This document shows, piece by piece, positions 26,075 to 35,194 of a stretch of 62,845 nucleotides of DNA. Within the stretch, counting starts at the first letter, position 1. The number at the start of each line of letters is the position of its first letter. Origin of the DNA: an uncultured Eubacteriales bacterium (lineage in GTDB: Bacteria; Bacillota; Clostridia; Peptostreptococcales; Anaerovoracaceae); contig CADCHO010000009.1 in the NCBI GenBank assembly GCA_902801255.1, positions 1-62,845 on the forward strand, given 5' to 3'. The translations under genes and the position numbers were made by a program. A model generated the notes under the pieces. It saw only the letters and a list, made by a program, of their open reading frames with translations, had not been told where the DNA came from and did not search any database.

Positions 26075-27307
26075 ATGACAGATCTTGAAAAACTTAAAAG
26101 GGACTATGCAGAACTGGTTATCAAATCAGGTGTAAATATTCAGAAAGGGCAGAGATTGCAGATCACCAGCGAGATCGAGTGCGTGGACTTTGCAAGGCTT
26201 TGCGCAGAAGCCGCATACGATGCAGGATGTAAGGAGGTCCTGTTCCGCTGGACTGACGATGAGCTGACACGCATGAAGTATCTGAAAGCCGATGATGAGG
26301 TGTTTGACAAAGTCGACTCGTGGGTCGTAGAACGCTCCAACAGCCTGGCTGATGAGGGATGTGCATTCCTCACGATCTTTGCGGAAGATCCTGAATGCCT
26401 CAAGGGAGTCGATCCTGACCGCATCAAGAGAGCTCAGATCAGCAGCGGAAAAGCTCTTGTACATTACCGCCAGAAGCTGATGAGCAGCGAGGTTCCATGG
26501 AGCATCTGCTCAATACCATCGAAGGCATGGTCGCGCCTGGTGTTCCCTGATCTCAGCGAAGAGGAAGCTGTCGCAAAGATGTGGGAAGAGATCCTTGCGT
26601 GCTGCAGAGTTGACGGCGGCAATGCGATTCAGAACTGGCAGGATCACATCGACGAGCTCAAGAAGCATGTCGATATCCTGAATGATTATAACTTCAAGAC
26701 TTTGAGATATAAGAACGCTGCAGGCACAGACGTTACTGTTGATCTTCCTGAAGGTCACTATTGGGAAGGCGGCTCGGAGAAGGCAGGCACAGGAATCATC
26801 TTCTCGCCAAATCTCCCGACCGAAGAAGTGTTCACACTTCCTGACAGGAACAGCATGAACGGCACTATCGTGTCCACGAAGCCGCTCAGCCACAACGGTA
26901 CAGTCATCGAAGGCATCGTTTTCAAAGTGGAGAACGGAAAGATCGTTGAAGCGCATGCAGACAAGGGCGAAGACATCCTCAAGGATGCTATCTCGGTCGA
27001 TGAGGGCGCTTCGTACTTCGGAGAGGTAGCGCTCGTTCCGTATGATTCGCCGATCTCCAACAGCGGTGTACTGTTCTACAACACGCTGTTCGATGAAAAC
27101 GCATCATGCCACTTCGCTTTCGGTGAAGCGTATCCGCTGGTCAAGGGAGCAGAGAACATGACCAAGGAAGAGCTCAAGGCGCTGGGAGCAAATACATCGA
27201 TGACACACGTTGATTTTATGGTCGGATCCGAAGATCTCGAGATCACCGGAATCACACACGACGGTAAAGAGATCCAGGTATTCGTAAACGGCAATTTCGC
27301 GTTTTAA
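26075..27307 (+). CDS. M29-family aminopeptidase (PepS/AmpS-like)
   Basis: 410 residues, the typical size of M29 cobalt/zinc aminopeptidases that release N-terminal residues from peptides. Family landmarks include YAELVIKSGVNIQKGQRL at the N terminus, PEGHYWEGGSEKAGTG and FSPNLPTEEVFTLPD in the middle (metal ligand Glu), ISNSGVLFYNTLFDENASCH and THVDFMVGSEDLEI at the C terminus. The start is ATG 26075 (MTDLEKLKRDYAEL); the longer frame from 26003 passes through the upstream terminator. AAAGGAG lies 11 nt upstream. Confidence 0.93.
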   Translation: MTDLEKLKRDYAELVIKSGVNIQKGQRLQITSEIECVDFARLCAEAAYDAGCKEVLFRWTDDELTRMKYLKADDEVFDKVDSWVVERSNSLADEGCAFLTIFAEDPECLKGVDPDRIKRAQISSGKALVHYRQKLMSSEVPWSICSIPSKAWSRLVFPDLSEEEAVAKMWEEILACCRVDGGNAIQNWQDHIDELKKHVDILNDYNFKTLRYKNAAGTDVTVDLPEGHYWEGGSEKAGTGIIFSPNLPTEEVFTLPDRNSMNGTIVSTKPLSHNGTVIEGIVFKVENGKIVEAHADKGEDILKDAISVDEGASYFGEVALVPYDSPISNSGVLFYNTLFDENASCHFAFGEAYPLVKGAENMTKEELKALGANTSMTHVDFMVGSEDLEITGITHDGKEIQVFVNGNFAF

Positions 27308-27359
27308 CGGCAGCCCGGACCGTACATTCTGAAACAGGCATTCCGAAACAGAAATCACA

Positions 27360-27390
27360 TAGCCTCTGATCATTAAGGTCAGAGGCTTTT
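27360..27390 (+). terminator. Rho-independent terminator
   Basis: AGCCTCTGA (27361-27369) and TCAGAGGCT (27379-27387) form a perfect 9-bp stem followed by TTT. Confidence 0.8.
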
Positions 27391-27467
27391 CTGTGTTCTA
27401 ATATAAGTACATATGATACAATCATTGATGAAGGACAAGGTCTTTATGAAGAAAGGGGTAGAGAATC

Positions 27468-28319
27468 ATGACTTATCTGCTTTACAATCCATTGGCCAAT
27501 AATTCAAAGGGCAAACAGGATGCCGGGCAATGGGCGGAAGACAACAAAGTCGAATGTGAATTCAAGAGCCTGCTGGAGATCAGTGACATGAAAGGCTTCT
27601 TAGACAGCCTTGGTGAGGGCGATGAAGTCATCCTGACAGGCGGTGACGGCACAATGAACCGCTTCGCCAATGATGTATACGGCTATGAGTTCAAAAATGC
27701 GGTATATTACGTAAAATGTGGAAGTGGCAATGATTTTTACCGTGACAACGAAAAATACGCTGTAAACGGAAGAATCGACCTCAGACCGTTCCTTAAGAAC
27801 CTGCCACTGGTCACAGTCAAGGGCATAAAGAGGAGATTCGTCAACGGAATAGGCTACGGCATCGACGGCGAGACCTGCAGGATAGGAGACATCCAGAGGG
27901 CTACTTCTGACAAGCCGGTCAGCTATTCGAAAATCGCCATCCGGCTCCTCCTTGGCAGCTACAAGCTCAAGAAGGCGACTGTTGATGTCGACGGCAAAGT
28001 GAGCAAATTCGAGAACGTCTGGATGGCTTCAACCATGAAAGGCCGTTTCTACGGCGGAGGCATGATGGTAGCTCCGGCACAGGACCGCTTCAACGAGGAA
28101 GGCACTGTATCGGTCGTTACTCTGTACAAGAAAAACAGGCTCGTGACGCTGATGCGATTCCCGTCGCTCAACAAGGGCGAGCACGTCCTGAAGAAAGACT
28201 GGGTCACTGTGCAGACCGGTAAGAAGGTCACGGTATCGTTTGATCAGCTATGCGCGCTGCAGATAGACGGCGACGTCATAGAAGATGTTCTGACTTACAC
28301 AGTCGAGACAGGCGTATAG
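27468..28319 (+). CDS. Diacylglycerol kinase-family lipid kinase
   Basis: 283 residues. The catalytic domain motif GGDGTMNRFAND (about residues 62-73) is the DAGK/sphingosine kinase nucleotide-binding signature, and GSGNDFYR (about 87-94) is the second conserved loop. The C-terminal beta-rich domain includes GGGMMVAPAQDRFNEEG, typical of DgkB/YegS proteins. It phosphorylates a lipid such as diacylglycerol at the membrane. AAAGGGG lies upstream of the ATG. The flavin oxidoreductase gene follows 12 nt later. Confidence 0.9.
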   Translation: MTYLLYNPLANNSKGKQDAGQWAEDNKVECEFKSLLEISDMKGFLDSLGEGDEVILTGGDGTMNRFANDVYGYEFKNAVYYVKCGSGNDFYRDNEKYAVNGRIDLRPFLKNLPLVTVKGIKRRFVNGIGYGIDGETCRIGDIQRATSDKPVSYSKIAIRLLLGSYKLKKATVDVDGKVSKFENVWMASTMKGRFYGGGMMVAPAQDRFNEEGTVSVVTLYKKNRLVTLMRFPSLNKGEHVLKKDWVTVQTGKKVTVSFDQLCALQIDGDVIEDVLTYTVETGV

Positions 28320-28331
28320 CAGGAGCATGCC

Positions 28332-29864
28332 ATGGACAAATATGACGTGATAGTAATAGGAGCCGGCAACGGCGGCCTCGGAGCTGCCTGCCGTGTCCTC
28401 AACGCGGGTAAGACCTGCCTGGTGTGCGAAAAGCACAATATACCGGGCGGCTTTGCCACGAGTTTCGTGCGCGGGAGATTCGAGTTTGAGGCCTCGCTCC
28501 ACGAATTCAACGGCATAGGCACGCCTGAAGAACCCGGAAGCACGCGCATTCTGTTTGAGCAGCTGGGAGTTGCTGACAAAATCGAGTGGATCCAGCTCAA
28601 GGACGCATACCATCTGATATCAGAAGCAGAAGGATATGACTTTGTGATGCCTTTCGGATGGGAAGCCTTCGCTAAGGCCAATAATCAGCTGCACCCGGAC
28701 GGCGAGAAGTACATTAACGAATTCTTTGAGCTGTGCCAGCAGATCAGAGATGCTATGGGATATATCGGTGAGATGAAGGGCAAGCCTGATCCGCAGGTGA
28801 TGATGGAGAAGTATCCGGATTACTTTGCTTGCGGGTCGTATTCGGTCAACGAGGCCTTCGAGGCACTTGGCTATCCGAAAGAGATAGTCGATAACCTGAA
28901 TACGTACTGGTGCTACCTTGGCGCAGACGGGAACAACCTCAGTTTCCTGCACTACGCCAACATGATATACAGCTACTTCTCTAAGGGAGCTGCCATCCCG
29001 AAATACCGCTCACACGAGCTTTCACTTGCGTTCGAGGAGCGCATACACGAGCTCGGAGGCGATATATGGTTCAACAGCGAGGTCGTGAAGATCCTTACGG
29101 ATGAAGAGGGGCATGTCTGCGGCGTCAGGCTGAAAGACGGAAGAGAGATCAAGAGCAGGCATGTTATAGCCAACTGCTCACCGCATGTAGTTTACGGAAA
29201 GCTGCTCGACAGCGATGCAGTGCCTGAAAGAGCACTTAAGCTCACCAACTTCAGGAAGCTCGCGGGCAGGGGGTTCACGGTATTCCTTGGAATCAGCAAG
29301 TCCGTTGAGGAGCTGGGGCTTAAGGACCACAACTACTTCGTATACGACACTTCGGACAACGTTAAGCAGTACGAGTCCATGAAGACGATAGGCAACACAG
29401 CAGCGCAGGCGACCGTCTGCCTCAATAACGCGGATCCTGACTGCTCACCTGAAGGCACATGCATCATCTATATGACGACACTGTTCACGGATGACGCATG
29501 GAGCTCCGTAAGCAAAGAGGATTATTTCAAGGTGAAAAACAAGGTGGCCGCGAGCATGATCGAGAGATTCGAGAAAGCGACCGGCACCAACATCCACGAC
29601 TATATAGAAGAGATCGCTATTGCTACCCCTGAGACATATGCCAGATACTGCGGACATCCGCAAGGCACGGTCTACGGCTACGAATCGCAGTACTACGACG
29701 GCCTGATGAACAGGATCCAGATGGTAGAAGAAGACAGATTCGTGCCGGGTCTCAGGATAGGCGGAGGCTACGGAGAGAGACTGCTTGGGTTCCCGAGCAG
29801 CTATAAATCCGGTGTCAACGAAGCCGGCCGCACCCTTAGAGACATTGAAAAGGAGGGCAGGTAG
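28332..29864 (+). CDS. NAD(P)/FAD-dependent oxidoreductase (phytoene desaturase/CrtI-like superfamily)
   Basis: 510 residues. An N-terminal FAD-binding GxGxxG motif, VIVIGAGNGGLGAACRVL, is followed by the CrtI-type PGGFATSF. The C terminus holds a second FAD contact region, LRIGGGYGERLLGFPSS. Relatives include phytoene desaturases and anaerobic fatty acid or bile acid oxidoreductases; no carotenoid gene is near. Its stop codon is 1 nt before the start of a reductase with a ferredoxin domain, a likely electron donor or acceptor. Substrate unknown. Confidence 0.85.
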   Translation: MDKYDVIVIGAGNGGLGAACRVLNAGKTCLVCEKHNIPGGFATSFVRGRFEFEASLHEFNGIGTPEEPGSTRILFEQLGVADKIEWIQLKDAYHLISEAEGYDFVMPFGWEAFAKANNQLHPDGEKYINEFFELCQQIRDAMGYIGEMKGKPDPQVMMEKYPDYFACGSYSVNEAFEALGYPKEIVDNLNTYWCYLGADGNNLSFLHYANMIYSYFSKGAAIPKYRSHELSLAFEERIHELGGDIWFNSEVVKILTDEEGHVCGVRLKDGREIKSRHVIANCSPHVVYGKLLDSDAVPERALKLTNFRKLAGRGFTVFLGISKSVEELGLKDHNYFVYDTSDNVKQYESMKTIGNTAAQATVCLNNADPDCSPEGTCIIYMTTLFTDDAWSSVSKEDYFKVKNKVAASMIERFEKATGTNIHDYIEEIAIATPETYARYCGHPQGTVYGYESQYYDGLMNRIQMVEEDRFVPGLRIGGGYGERLLGFPSSYKSGVNEAGRTLRDIEKEGR

Positions 29865-29865
29865 A

Positions 29866-31020
29866 ATGGCTTTCAAAAGAAGTGATATTCCGGGCGAAGA
29901 CATCAGGCTCGCCATGGGAATGGCGGCGAAGCGCCGTCAGCTGATAGACGAAACGCCTGCGACTCCCCTCGTATATGAGTATGGAGTTAACCGTCTGGCT
30001 AAGGCGCTGCATCCGGGCTTTGTAAAGGCCGTGATAGCAGAGAAGACTCCATGCAGCGCCGACTGCTGGCGGATCAGGCTGGAGCCGGCGGGCGGCGGGG
30101 AGTTCCCGTATTTCAGGGCCGGCCAGTTCATTACACTGAGCTGCAGGGCCGGCCAATCGTTCCTGAGCCGCCCGTATTCGATAGTCTCCTCGCCAAAAGA
30201 GGCTCTGGAAGGCAAGCTGGAGATAATGGTGCAAAAAAAGGGCATATTCTCGACTTTCCTGATTGAGAAAGCTCCTGCAGGCACTGAATTATGGATGGGC
30301 GAGCCATCTGGCGATTTCTATCACGACAGCATCCGCGACAGGAGCCATATTCTCGCAATAGCGGGAGGCAGCGGAGTCACACCTTTCCTCTCAATGATGA
30401 AAGCTATCCGCGAGGGAAGCGAGGATTTCAGGCTGACTCTCATCTATGGAGCCAGGACCAAAGCCCACATCCCGTTCGATCCCGAAGAGCTTGCGGGTGA
30501 AGGCGTTGAGGTAGTCGTGGTGCTCTCCGAAGAGGAAGCTGAAGGCTACAGGCACGGCTTCATAACCGCTGATCTGCTGAAAGAATACATCGACGATGAC
30601 ACAAGCGTATTCATGTGCGGACCTGACGCGATGTACAGATTCGTTCGCAAAGAGCTTGAACGTCTGAGATTCGATGCGACTAAGATCCGGCAGGAGAGAA
30701 ACTCAGTCGGAGACCGTGAGGTCAGTGAAATCAAGGCGTTCAGGCTTACCGTGCATATCCGCGACACGATTTATGAGCTGGAAGCGGCGAATAATGAGAC
30801 CCTGATCACCGCTCTTGAGCGTGCGGGAATACCTGCAGTAGTCAGATGCCGCAACGGAGTATGCGGATTCTGCCACAGCAGAGTGCTTAACGGAGAATAT
30901 TTTATCGCCAAAGAGAACGACTTCCGCCGTGCAGCGGACAAAAAGTTCAATTACATCCATCCTTGCTCCACATATCCGGAGTCAGACATGGAGATAGACA
31001 TTCCGATAATGAATCCGTAG
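29866..31020 (+). CDS. Ferredoxin reductase-type oxidoreductase with C-terminal 2Fe-2S ferredoxin domain
   Basis: 384 residues. After an N-terminal extension of about 50 residues comes an FAD domain (RPYSIVSSPKEAL, RxYS flavin motif), an NAD(P)-binding domain (AGGSGVTPFLSMMKAI and FMCGPDAMY), and a plant-type ferredoxin domain with CRNGVCGFCHSRVLNG and a distant HPCSTYPES (Cx4CxxC...C; note CRNGVC, then C, then C). The start is ATG 29866, with AAGGAGGG 8 nt upstream. Probably passes electrons between NAD(P)H and the preceding flavoprotein. Confidence 0.9.
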   Translation: MAFKRSDIPGEDIRLAMGMAAKRRQLIDETPATPLVYEYGVNRLAKALHPGFVKAVIAEKTPCSADCWRIRLEPAGGGEFPYFRAGQFITLSCRAGQSFLSRPYSIVSSPKEALEGKLEIMVQKKGIFSTFLIEKAPAGTELWMGEPSGDFYHDSIRDRSHILAIAGGSGVTPFLSMMKAIREGSEDFRLTLIYGARTKAHIPFDPEELAGEGVEVVVVLSEEEAEGYRHGFITADLLKEYIDDDTSVFMCGPDAMYRFVRKELERLRFDATKIRQERNSVGDREVSEIKAFRLTVHIRDTIYELEAANNETLITALERAGIPAVVRCRNGVCGFCHSRVLNGEYFIAKENDFRRAADKKFNYIHPCSTYPESDMEIDIPIMNP

Positions 31021-31053
31021 TAGTTTTTAGCGGTTTTTAGAGGTTTTAGAAAA

Positions 31054-31722
31054 ATGATTATATTCATAGCTGTTTATCTGATCGCTCTGTGCTGTTACTT
31101 CAAGACCAGAACGTCGGGCAACATCAGGCACAGAGCCATCAACAAGTACTTCATGGCCACCATGTATCTGGTCCTGGCCTTCGTGACATTCTTCAACAAG
31201 TATGAGTTCGCGAGCTACCAGCTCCTGCTCATGGCGGCTCTGATACTCGCGTGGCTGGGAGACATCTTCCTCGTGTTCGATTTCAACCGTGGAGGCGACT
31301 TCTTCCTCGCGGGCAACATATGCTTTACGCTGTACGAACAGGCAGTGCTTATAGACAAAGGCGGCTACTGGTTCAACGACTTCGCGTGGACATATGTGGT
31401 GGTCGCTCTGATGCTGGCTGTAGTGATATTCGCCAGCGGCCGCTGGCCTGAAAGGATCAGAATGGGCAAGATGCGCTGGCCGATGATATTCTATCTGTCA
31501 TCGATATTCATGCACGGAATCACAGGACTTGCCCTGATGATAAAGATGCCGGGCACCAACTATGCGATGCTTGGTCTCGGATCATTCCTTTTCATGATCT
31601 CGGATATCGACCTGAACGTGTACAGATTCATTATGAACAACAACAAATGGCTCATCAGGTTCAACAGCCTCACATACTTTGTTGGCTTGCTGCTTATAGT
31701 GCTGAGCACGGTCTATGTATAA
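31054..31722 (+). CDS. YhhN-family membrane protein (lysoplasmalogenase-like)
   Basis: 222 residues, about eight membrane helices. Conserved YhhN/TMEM86 features: LAWLGDIFLVF (about residues 62-72), with the conserved GD, and FLFMISDIDLNVYRF (SD motif). Eukaryotic TMEM86B and some bacterial members hydrolyse the vinyl-ether bond of lysoplasmalogens, fitting anaerobic Clostridia, which make plasmalogens. The RBS is weak (AGAGG). A second YhhN paralogue is at 34485-35147. Confidence 0.8.
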   Translation: MIIFIAVYLIALCCYFKTRTSGNIRHRAINKYFMATMYLVLAFVTFFNKYEFASYQLLLMAALILAWLGDIFLVFDFNRGGDFFLAGNICFTLYEQAVLIDKGGYWFNDFAWTYVVVALMLAVVIFASGRWPERIRMGKMRWPMIFYLSSIFMHGITGLALMIKMPGTNYAMLGLGSFLFMISDIDLNVYRFIMNNNKWLIRFNSLTYFVGLLLIVLSTVYV

Positions 31723-31763
31723 AAGCGGCGTGAAAAACCGGTAAATCCGGCAAGGAGTTTCAG

Positions 31764-32699
31764 ATGTACAGAGAGAAAGTTGTTATAGGTAAGGGGACAG
31801 AATATCCGCTCAACGGCTTGCTGACGATCCCGGACGGTGCATCCGGACCGGTTCCGGCAGTAGTTATGGTGCATGGTTCAGGCGCGAGCAACATGGACGA
31901 AAAGGTCATCAAGCTGACGCCGTTCAAGGACCTGGCGGACGGACTCGCTGCGCACGGCATAGCCTCGCTGAGATACGACAAGCGTACTTTTGTGCACGGG
32001 CGCAAGATGATGAAAAACAACGCCGCAGGCATGACTGTTCGCGAAGAGACTATAGAAGACGTCCTGCTGGCGCTCGCTATGCTCAGGAACGACAAACGTA
32101 TCGACAGCGATAGTATCTTCATTCTCGGACACAGCATGGGAGCAATGCTCGCGCCGCGTATCGACGCTGAAGGCGGAAACGTGAAAGGCCTCATTATGAT
32201 GGCCGGAACACCGTACCGTCTCGAGGAAATCGTGATACGGCAGCTGAATCAGAGCCGCAAAGGTGGAGGCAATCCTGTTCTCAGATTCGTAACAGGCATG
32301 GAATGCAAGTATTTTGCGAAGAAGTTCAGTGTCATGTACGACTTGAGCGACGAGGAAGCGAAAAAGAAGAAATTCGCGGGCAATGTTTCTCTTTACTACT
32401 TTAAGGAGATGGGGCAGAAGACAGCAGCGGATTATCTGCTTGAAAGCGATAAGCCTGCGCTGATAATGCAGGGCGGCAGAGACTTCCAGGTGCTTGCAGA
32501 CGATGATTTCAAGGCTTTCAAGGAGCAGCTCGCAGGCCGCGACAACGTAACCTATAAGCTGTATCCGGAGCTGAATCACTGCTTCGTCACCGCCATTTAC
32601 GACGACATACTCAAAGCTACAAAGGAGTACAGCGTTGAACGCCACATAGGCGAGGACGTGATCGCCGACATCGCGGAATTCATATACGCGCAAAAGTAA
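31764..32699 (+). CDS. Alpha/beta hydrolase (dienelactone hydrolase-like)
   Basis: 311 residues with alpha/beta hydrolase landmarks: VVMVHGSGASNMD (oxyanion HGSG), ILGHSMGAMLAPR (nucleophile Ser in GHSMG, about residue 127), QGGRDFQV (acid Asp) and ELNHCFV (catalytic His). No signal peptide. GGAGTTTCAG before ATG 31764 is a good RBS. It is an esterase or acyl hydrolase of unknown substrate. Confidence 0.9.
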   Translation: MYREKVVIGKGTEYPLNGLLTIPDGASGPVPAVVMVHGSGASNMDEKVIKLTPFKDLADGLAAHGIASLRYDKRTFVHGRKMMKNNAAGMTVREETIEDVLLALAMLRNDKRIDSDSIFILGHSMGAMLAPRIDAEGGNVKGLIMMAGTPYRLEEIVIRQLNQSRKGGGNPVLRFVTGMECKYFAKKFSVMYDLSDEEAKKKKFAGNVSLYYFKEMGQKTAADYLLESDKPALIMQGGRDFQVLADDDFKAFKEQLAGRDNVTYKLYPELNHCFVTAIYDDILKATKEYSVERHIGEDVIADIAEFIYAQK

Positions 32700-33067
32700 A
32701 AAACGAACCCCGGATCTGACTGAACTTCCTACATCAGTCAACTCCGCAATGTCATTGAGTTAATGGCAAAAAGAATCAACTGGGAGCTGCAGAATATGTG
32801 GACCCCCAGTTTTTATTGTGGATAATGACATTGGACAAAACGGTCATAATAAACCAGTAAACCCGAGGATCGACTTCCGTCCCAAACGGTGAAAACGGGC
32901 TTCAGGGACGGAAGTCAGCAAGCCACGATGAATAATAACATCTCTCACTATTCGCTTAATGACAATGTCAGGCTACAGGGCTTCTTTATTATTGTATAGG
33001 TTGAAGATGTTCTTCCGTAAGTTAATATATACTTTTAGAGTATTAAAACATAAGGAGATACAAGCCA
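32700..33067. other. Intergenic region with a single REP-like hairpin
   Basis: About 370 bp. It holds one copy of the inverted repeat that is amplified at 52247-52484 (see 32873-32915). No ORF and no clear terminator. TTGAAG at 33001 with TATACT at 33028 has a spacer too long for a convincing promoter. Confidence 0.6.
32873..32915. repeat. Single copy of the ACTTCCGT...ACGGAAGT hairpin
   Basis: ACTTCCGTCCC (32873-32883) and GGGACGGAAGT (32905-32915) are perfectly complementary and enclose an AAACGGTGAAAACGGGCTTCA-like loop region. The unit is the same as the tandem array at 52 kb, and both are followed by ATGATGAATAA-type sequence. Confidence 0.85.
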
Positions 33068-33790
33068 ATGAAGAAATTTGCGACCAAGTCACCGATCATC
33101 TTTGAAATAGTACTGATCGTTGCAGCATTTGTGCTGGCTCTGGCGTTCGGATTAGCCAGCCAGATCATCGGCTTTGATAACGAGCTGGCCATGGCGGTCG
33201 GCAGGATCCTGGCAGGGCTGGTACTTCTGATCATTTTCAGAAGCTGCCTGAAAAACGGGAAGCAGTTTTCGGGATTCCTGATCATGCTGCCGGCGCTCGG
33301 CTTTGCGCTATGGAACGTCGCCAATCACTTCCTTACAAAAGGCGATTTCAACCCGCTCACAACGGAAATACTGATCCTCGGACTCGCGCCGGCTATCTTT
33401 GAAGAAGTCGTATTCCGCGGCATATTCATAGATAATCTCAAAAAGAGCGGCAAGAGCGACATGGCTGCGCTGCTGATCTCAGCGCTGTTCTTCGGCCTTA
33501 TACACATGACAAATGCCGTAAATGGGAACATCCCGCAGGCACTGGTGCAGACCGGCTATTCCATTGTGGTAGGACTTGTATTCGGCGCCATCTACATCAG
33601 GACGGGAGACCTTCTTTCCGTAATGATCGCACATGCAGCGATAGACATCACCAACCAGATATTCGCGGCAGCCAGCAATACACCGGTCCCGCTGATCATC
33701 GCATTCATTGTGGTTCTCGCAGCTGAGGCAGCATACGCATTCGTGCTCGTATCCAAGGGAAAGCCGGCGGAAGAGAGTGATCCCGACTGA
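33068..33790 (+). CDS. CPBP-family intramembrane metalloprotease
   Basis: 240 residues with about seven to eight helices. CPBP/Abi motifs: FEEVVFRGIF (EExxxR, about residues 112-121), FFGLIHMTN (FxxxH) and HAAIDITNQ (HxxxN/D). These are glutamic-type intramembrane proteases related to CAAX processing enzymes; some act in bacteriocin self-immunity. AAGGAGATACAAGCC precedes the ATG. Isolated gene; substrate unknown. Confidence 0.88.
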   Translation: MKKFATKSPIIFEIVLIVAAFVLALAFGLASQIIGFDNELAMAVGRILAGLVLLIIFRSCLKNGKQFSGFLIMLPALGFALWNVANHFLTKGDFNPLTTEILILGLAPAIFEEVVFRGIFIDNLKKSGKSDMAALLISALFFGLIHMTNAVNGNIPQALVQTGYSIVVGLVFGAIYIRTGDLLSVMIAHAAIDITNQIFAAASNTPVPLIIAFIVVLAAEAAYAFVLVSKGKPAEESDPD

Positions 33791-33843
33791 AAACTGCACC
33801 TCACAAGGCAGGTGAAACGATTAGAAATCAGATTCGGATAAGG

Positions 33844-33900
33844 ACAAATAAAGGCAAACAAATACAAATAAAGATAAACAAATCAAATAAAGGCAAATAT
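33844..33900. repeat. 20-bp A-rich tandem repeat, about 2.9 copies
   Basis: ACAAATAAAGGCAAACAAAT (33844-33863) is followed by ACAAATAAAGATAAACAAAT (33864-33883) and a partial third copy to 33900. It is a low-complexity slippage repeat just after the CPBP gene. Confidence 0.8.
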
Positions 33901-33902
33901 AG

Positions 33903-33940
33903 AAAAAGCCTCAGATCATCATAATCAAAGGCTTTTTTTT
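33903..33940 (+). terminator. Rho-independent terminator
   Basis: AAAAGCCT (33904-33911) pairs with AGGCTTTT (33929-33936), followed by a T run. It ends the CPBP transcript. Confidence 0.75.
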
Positions 33941-34030
33941 CATTTAAGAAATGGCTGCAGATCCTGTCTGTAACGAAATAATACCTGCTTGGAACGGAAT
34001 AATAGCTGCTTGATGGGGTTATTTATTTAA

Positions 34031-34248
34031 ATCTTGAAAACTAGTATCAAACCTGAGCAGTTTTTCAAGATTTGGACAACAAAATGATTGGCTTTGATTA
34101 GCAATCTTGAAAATACATATGTTGGAGAAATTGATTTTCAAGATTTTTTTCAGTCTATCTTGAAAATCGGTGGGCAAAACCATTTTGATTCAAGATTTCT
34201 CTAAATAACAGGCAAAAATCAAAGTAGAAAAGCAATGAATCTTGAAAA
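34031..34248. repeat. Array of three TCTTGAAAA inverted-repeat hairpins plus a half-site (locus 2)
   Basis: Half-sites alternate in orientation: ATCTTGAAAA at 34031, TTTTTCAAGAT at 34061, AATCTTGAAAAT at 34103, ATTTTCAAGATT at 34134, ATCTTGAAAAT at 34157, TTCAAGATTT at 34189 and AATCTTGAAAA at 34238. The offset within each pair is 30-32 bp, so three similar hairpins of about 42 nt can form. Intervening sequences are unrelated. The same element is at 24456-24593. Confidence 0.75.
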
Positions 34249-34315
34249 CTTGCCATAAAAAACGACAGATTTACAAGATAGGCAGCTCATACCACGGCAC
34301 CATGGCTGCTGCTTT

Positions 34316-34353
34316 TTTATACACTGGCTGAATGGTAAAATATAGTGTATAAA
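34316..34353. repeat. Inverted repeat upstream of the second YhhN gene
   Basis: TTTATACACT (34316-34325) and AGTGTATAAA (34344-34353) are perfect 10-bp arms separated by 18 bp that include TAAAAT and TATAGT, so this may be an operator around a promoter. Confidence 0.5.
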
Positions 34354-34484
34354 CAAGGGCTTTTGACAAGCTGTATTCGCAGGCAAAAACGCAGAACATG
34401 TAATGCACGATACAAATAATAATCGTAGTGCATGTTATAAGGGATTGGAAACAACTGAGAATTCAATTAGAAGGGGGACTGGAT

Positions 34485-35147
34485 ATGTTGTTTGTTCTGA
34501 TAATTCTATGCGCAGTCCTGGCGCGTATATTTCTCGTCACGGAGAGCAAAGAGGAGTACGTAAAGGCTGTGATCCTGAAAGGTTTGGCGTCGCTGTGCTT
34601 CGTGATTATTGGATTTATCTGCAATCCGGGCAATCACGTTTCGAATCTGATAGTCGCGGGACTTGTGATTGGATGCATCGCTGACGTGATGCTTAACCTC
34701 AGGATGGTGTTCAAGGAGAAAGGACAGCTGATTTTCCTGGTAGGGATCCTGGTATTCCTGACCGGACATATCATGTATCTCGCGGCTGTGCTGCCGCTGT
34801 GCGCATATAAGCTTGTGTGTATTATAGCCGGGCTGGTACTGACAGCACTTCTGATGGTATGGATATTCCAGCGCATCACAGCAAAGCCGGCTTTCAAGAT
34901 CTTCGGTGTGGTATATATAGGCGCCATAATGCTGCTCAATTGTGTGGCGATAGGCAACGTAATAGCGGCGCAGTCTCCGTTCAACATTGTGTTTGCCATA
35001 GGAGCTGTGCTCTTCCTGGTGAGCGACATCGTGCTCATACTGAATACGTTCGGAAGTGAATTCAAACAGAGCCTGCGCAATACAAATATATCGCTGTACT
35101 ACGCCGGCCAACTGCTGATTGCGCTCAGCCTGATGCTATTAGCGTAG
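34485..35147 (+). CDS. YhhN-family membrane protein (second copy)
   Basis: 220 residues, about eight helices. It shares YhhN landmarks with the protein at 31054-31722 (conserved region GCIADVMLNL around residue 65 and LFLVSDIVLILN near residue 180). Putative lysoplasmalogenase-type enzyme. Start ATG 34485 has AAGGGGGA 6 nt upstream; the longer frame from 34428 lacks an RBS. The transcript converges with a small RNA gene on the opposite strand. Confidence 0.75.
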   Translation: MLFVLIILCAVLARIFLVTESKEEYVKAVILKGLASLCFVIIGFICNPGNHVSNLIVAGLVIGCIADVMLNLRMVFKEKGQLIFLVGILVFLTGHIMYLAAVLPLCAYKLVCIIAGLVLTALLMVWIFQRITAKPAFKIFGVVYIGAIMLLNCVAIGNVIAAQSPFNIVFAIGAVLFLVSDIVLILNTFGSEFKQSLRNTNISLYYAGQLLIALSLMLLA

Positions 35148-35194
35148 TTACAGTAACGTTTAGTCCACGGACTATGCGGGTAACTATTAGCATT

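Noticed and set aside
34031-34248. CRISPR array at the TCTTGAAAA repeats
   Set aside because: Half-sites are only about 10 bp and alternate in orientation with uneven outer spacing.
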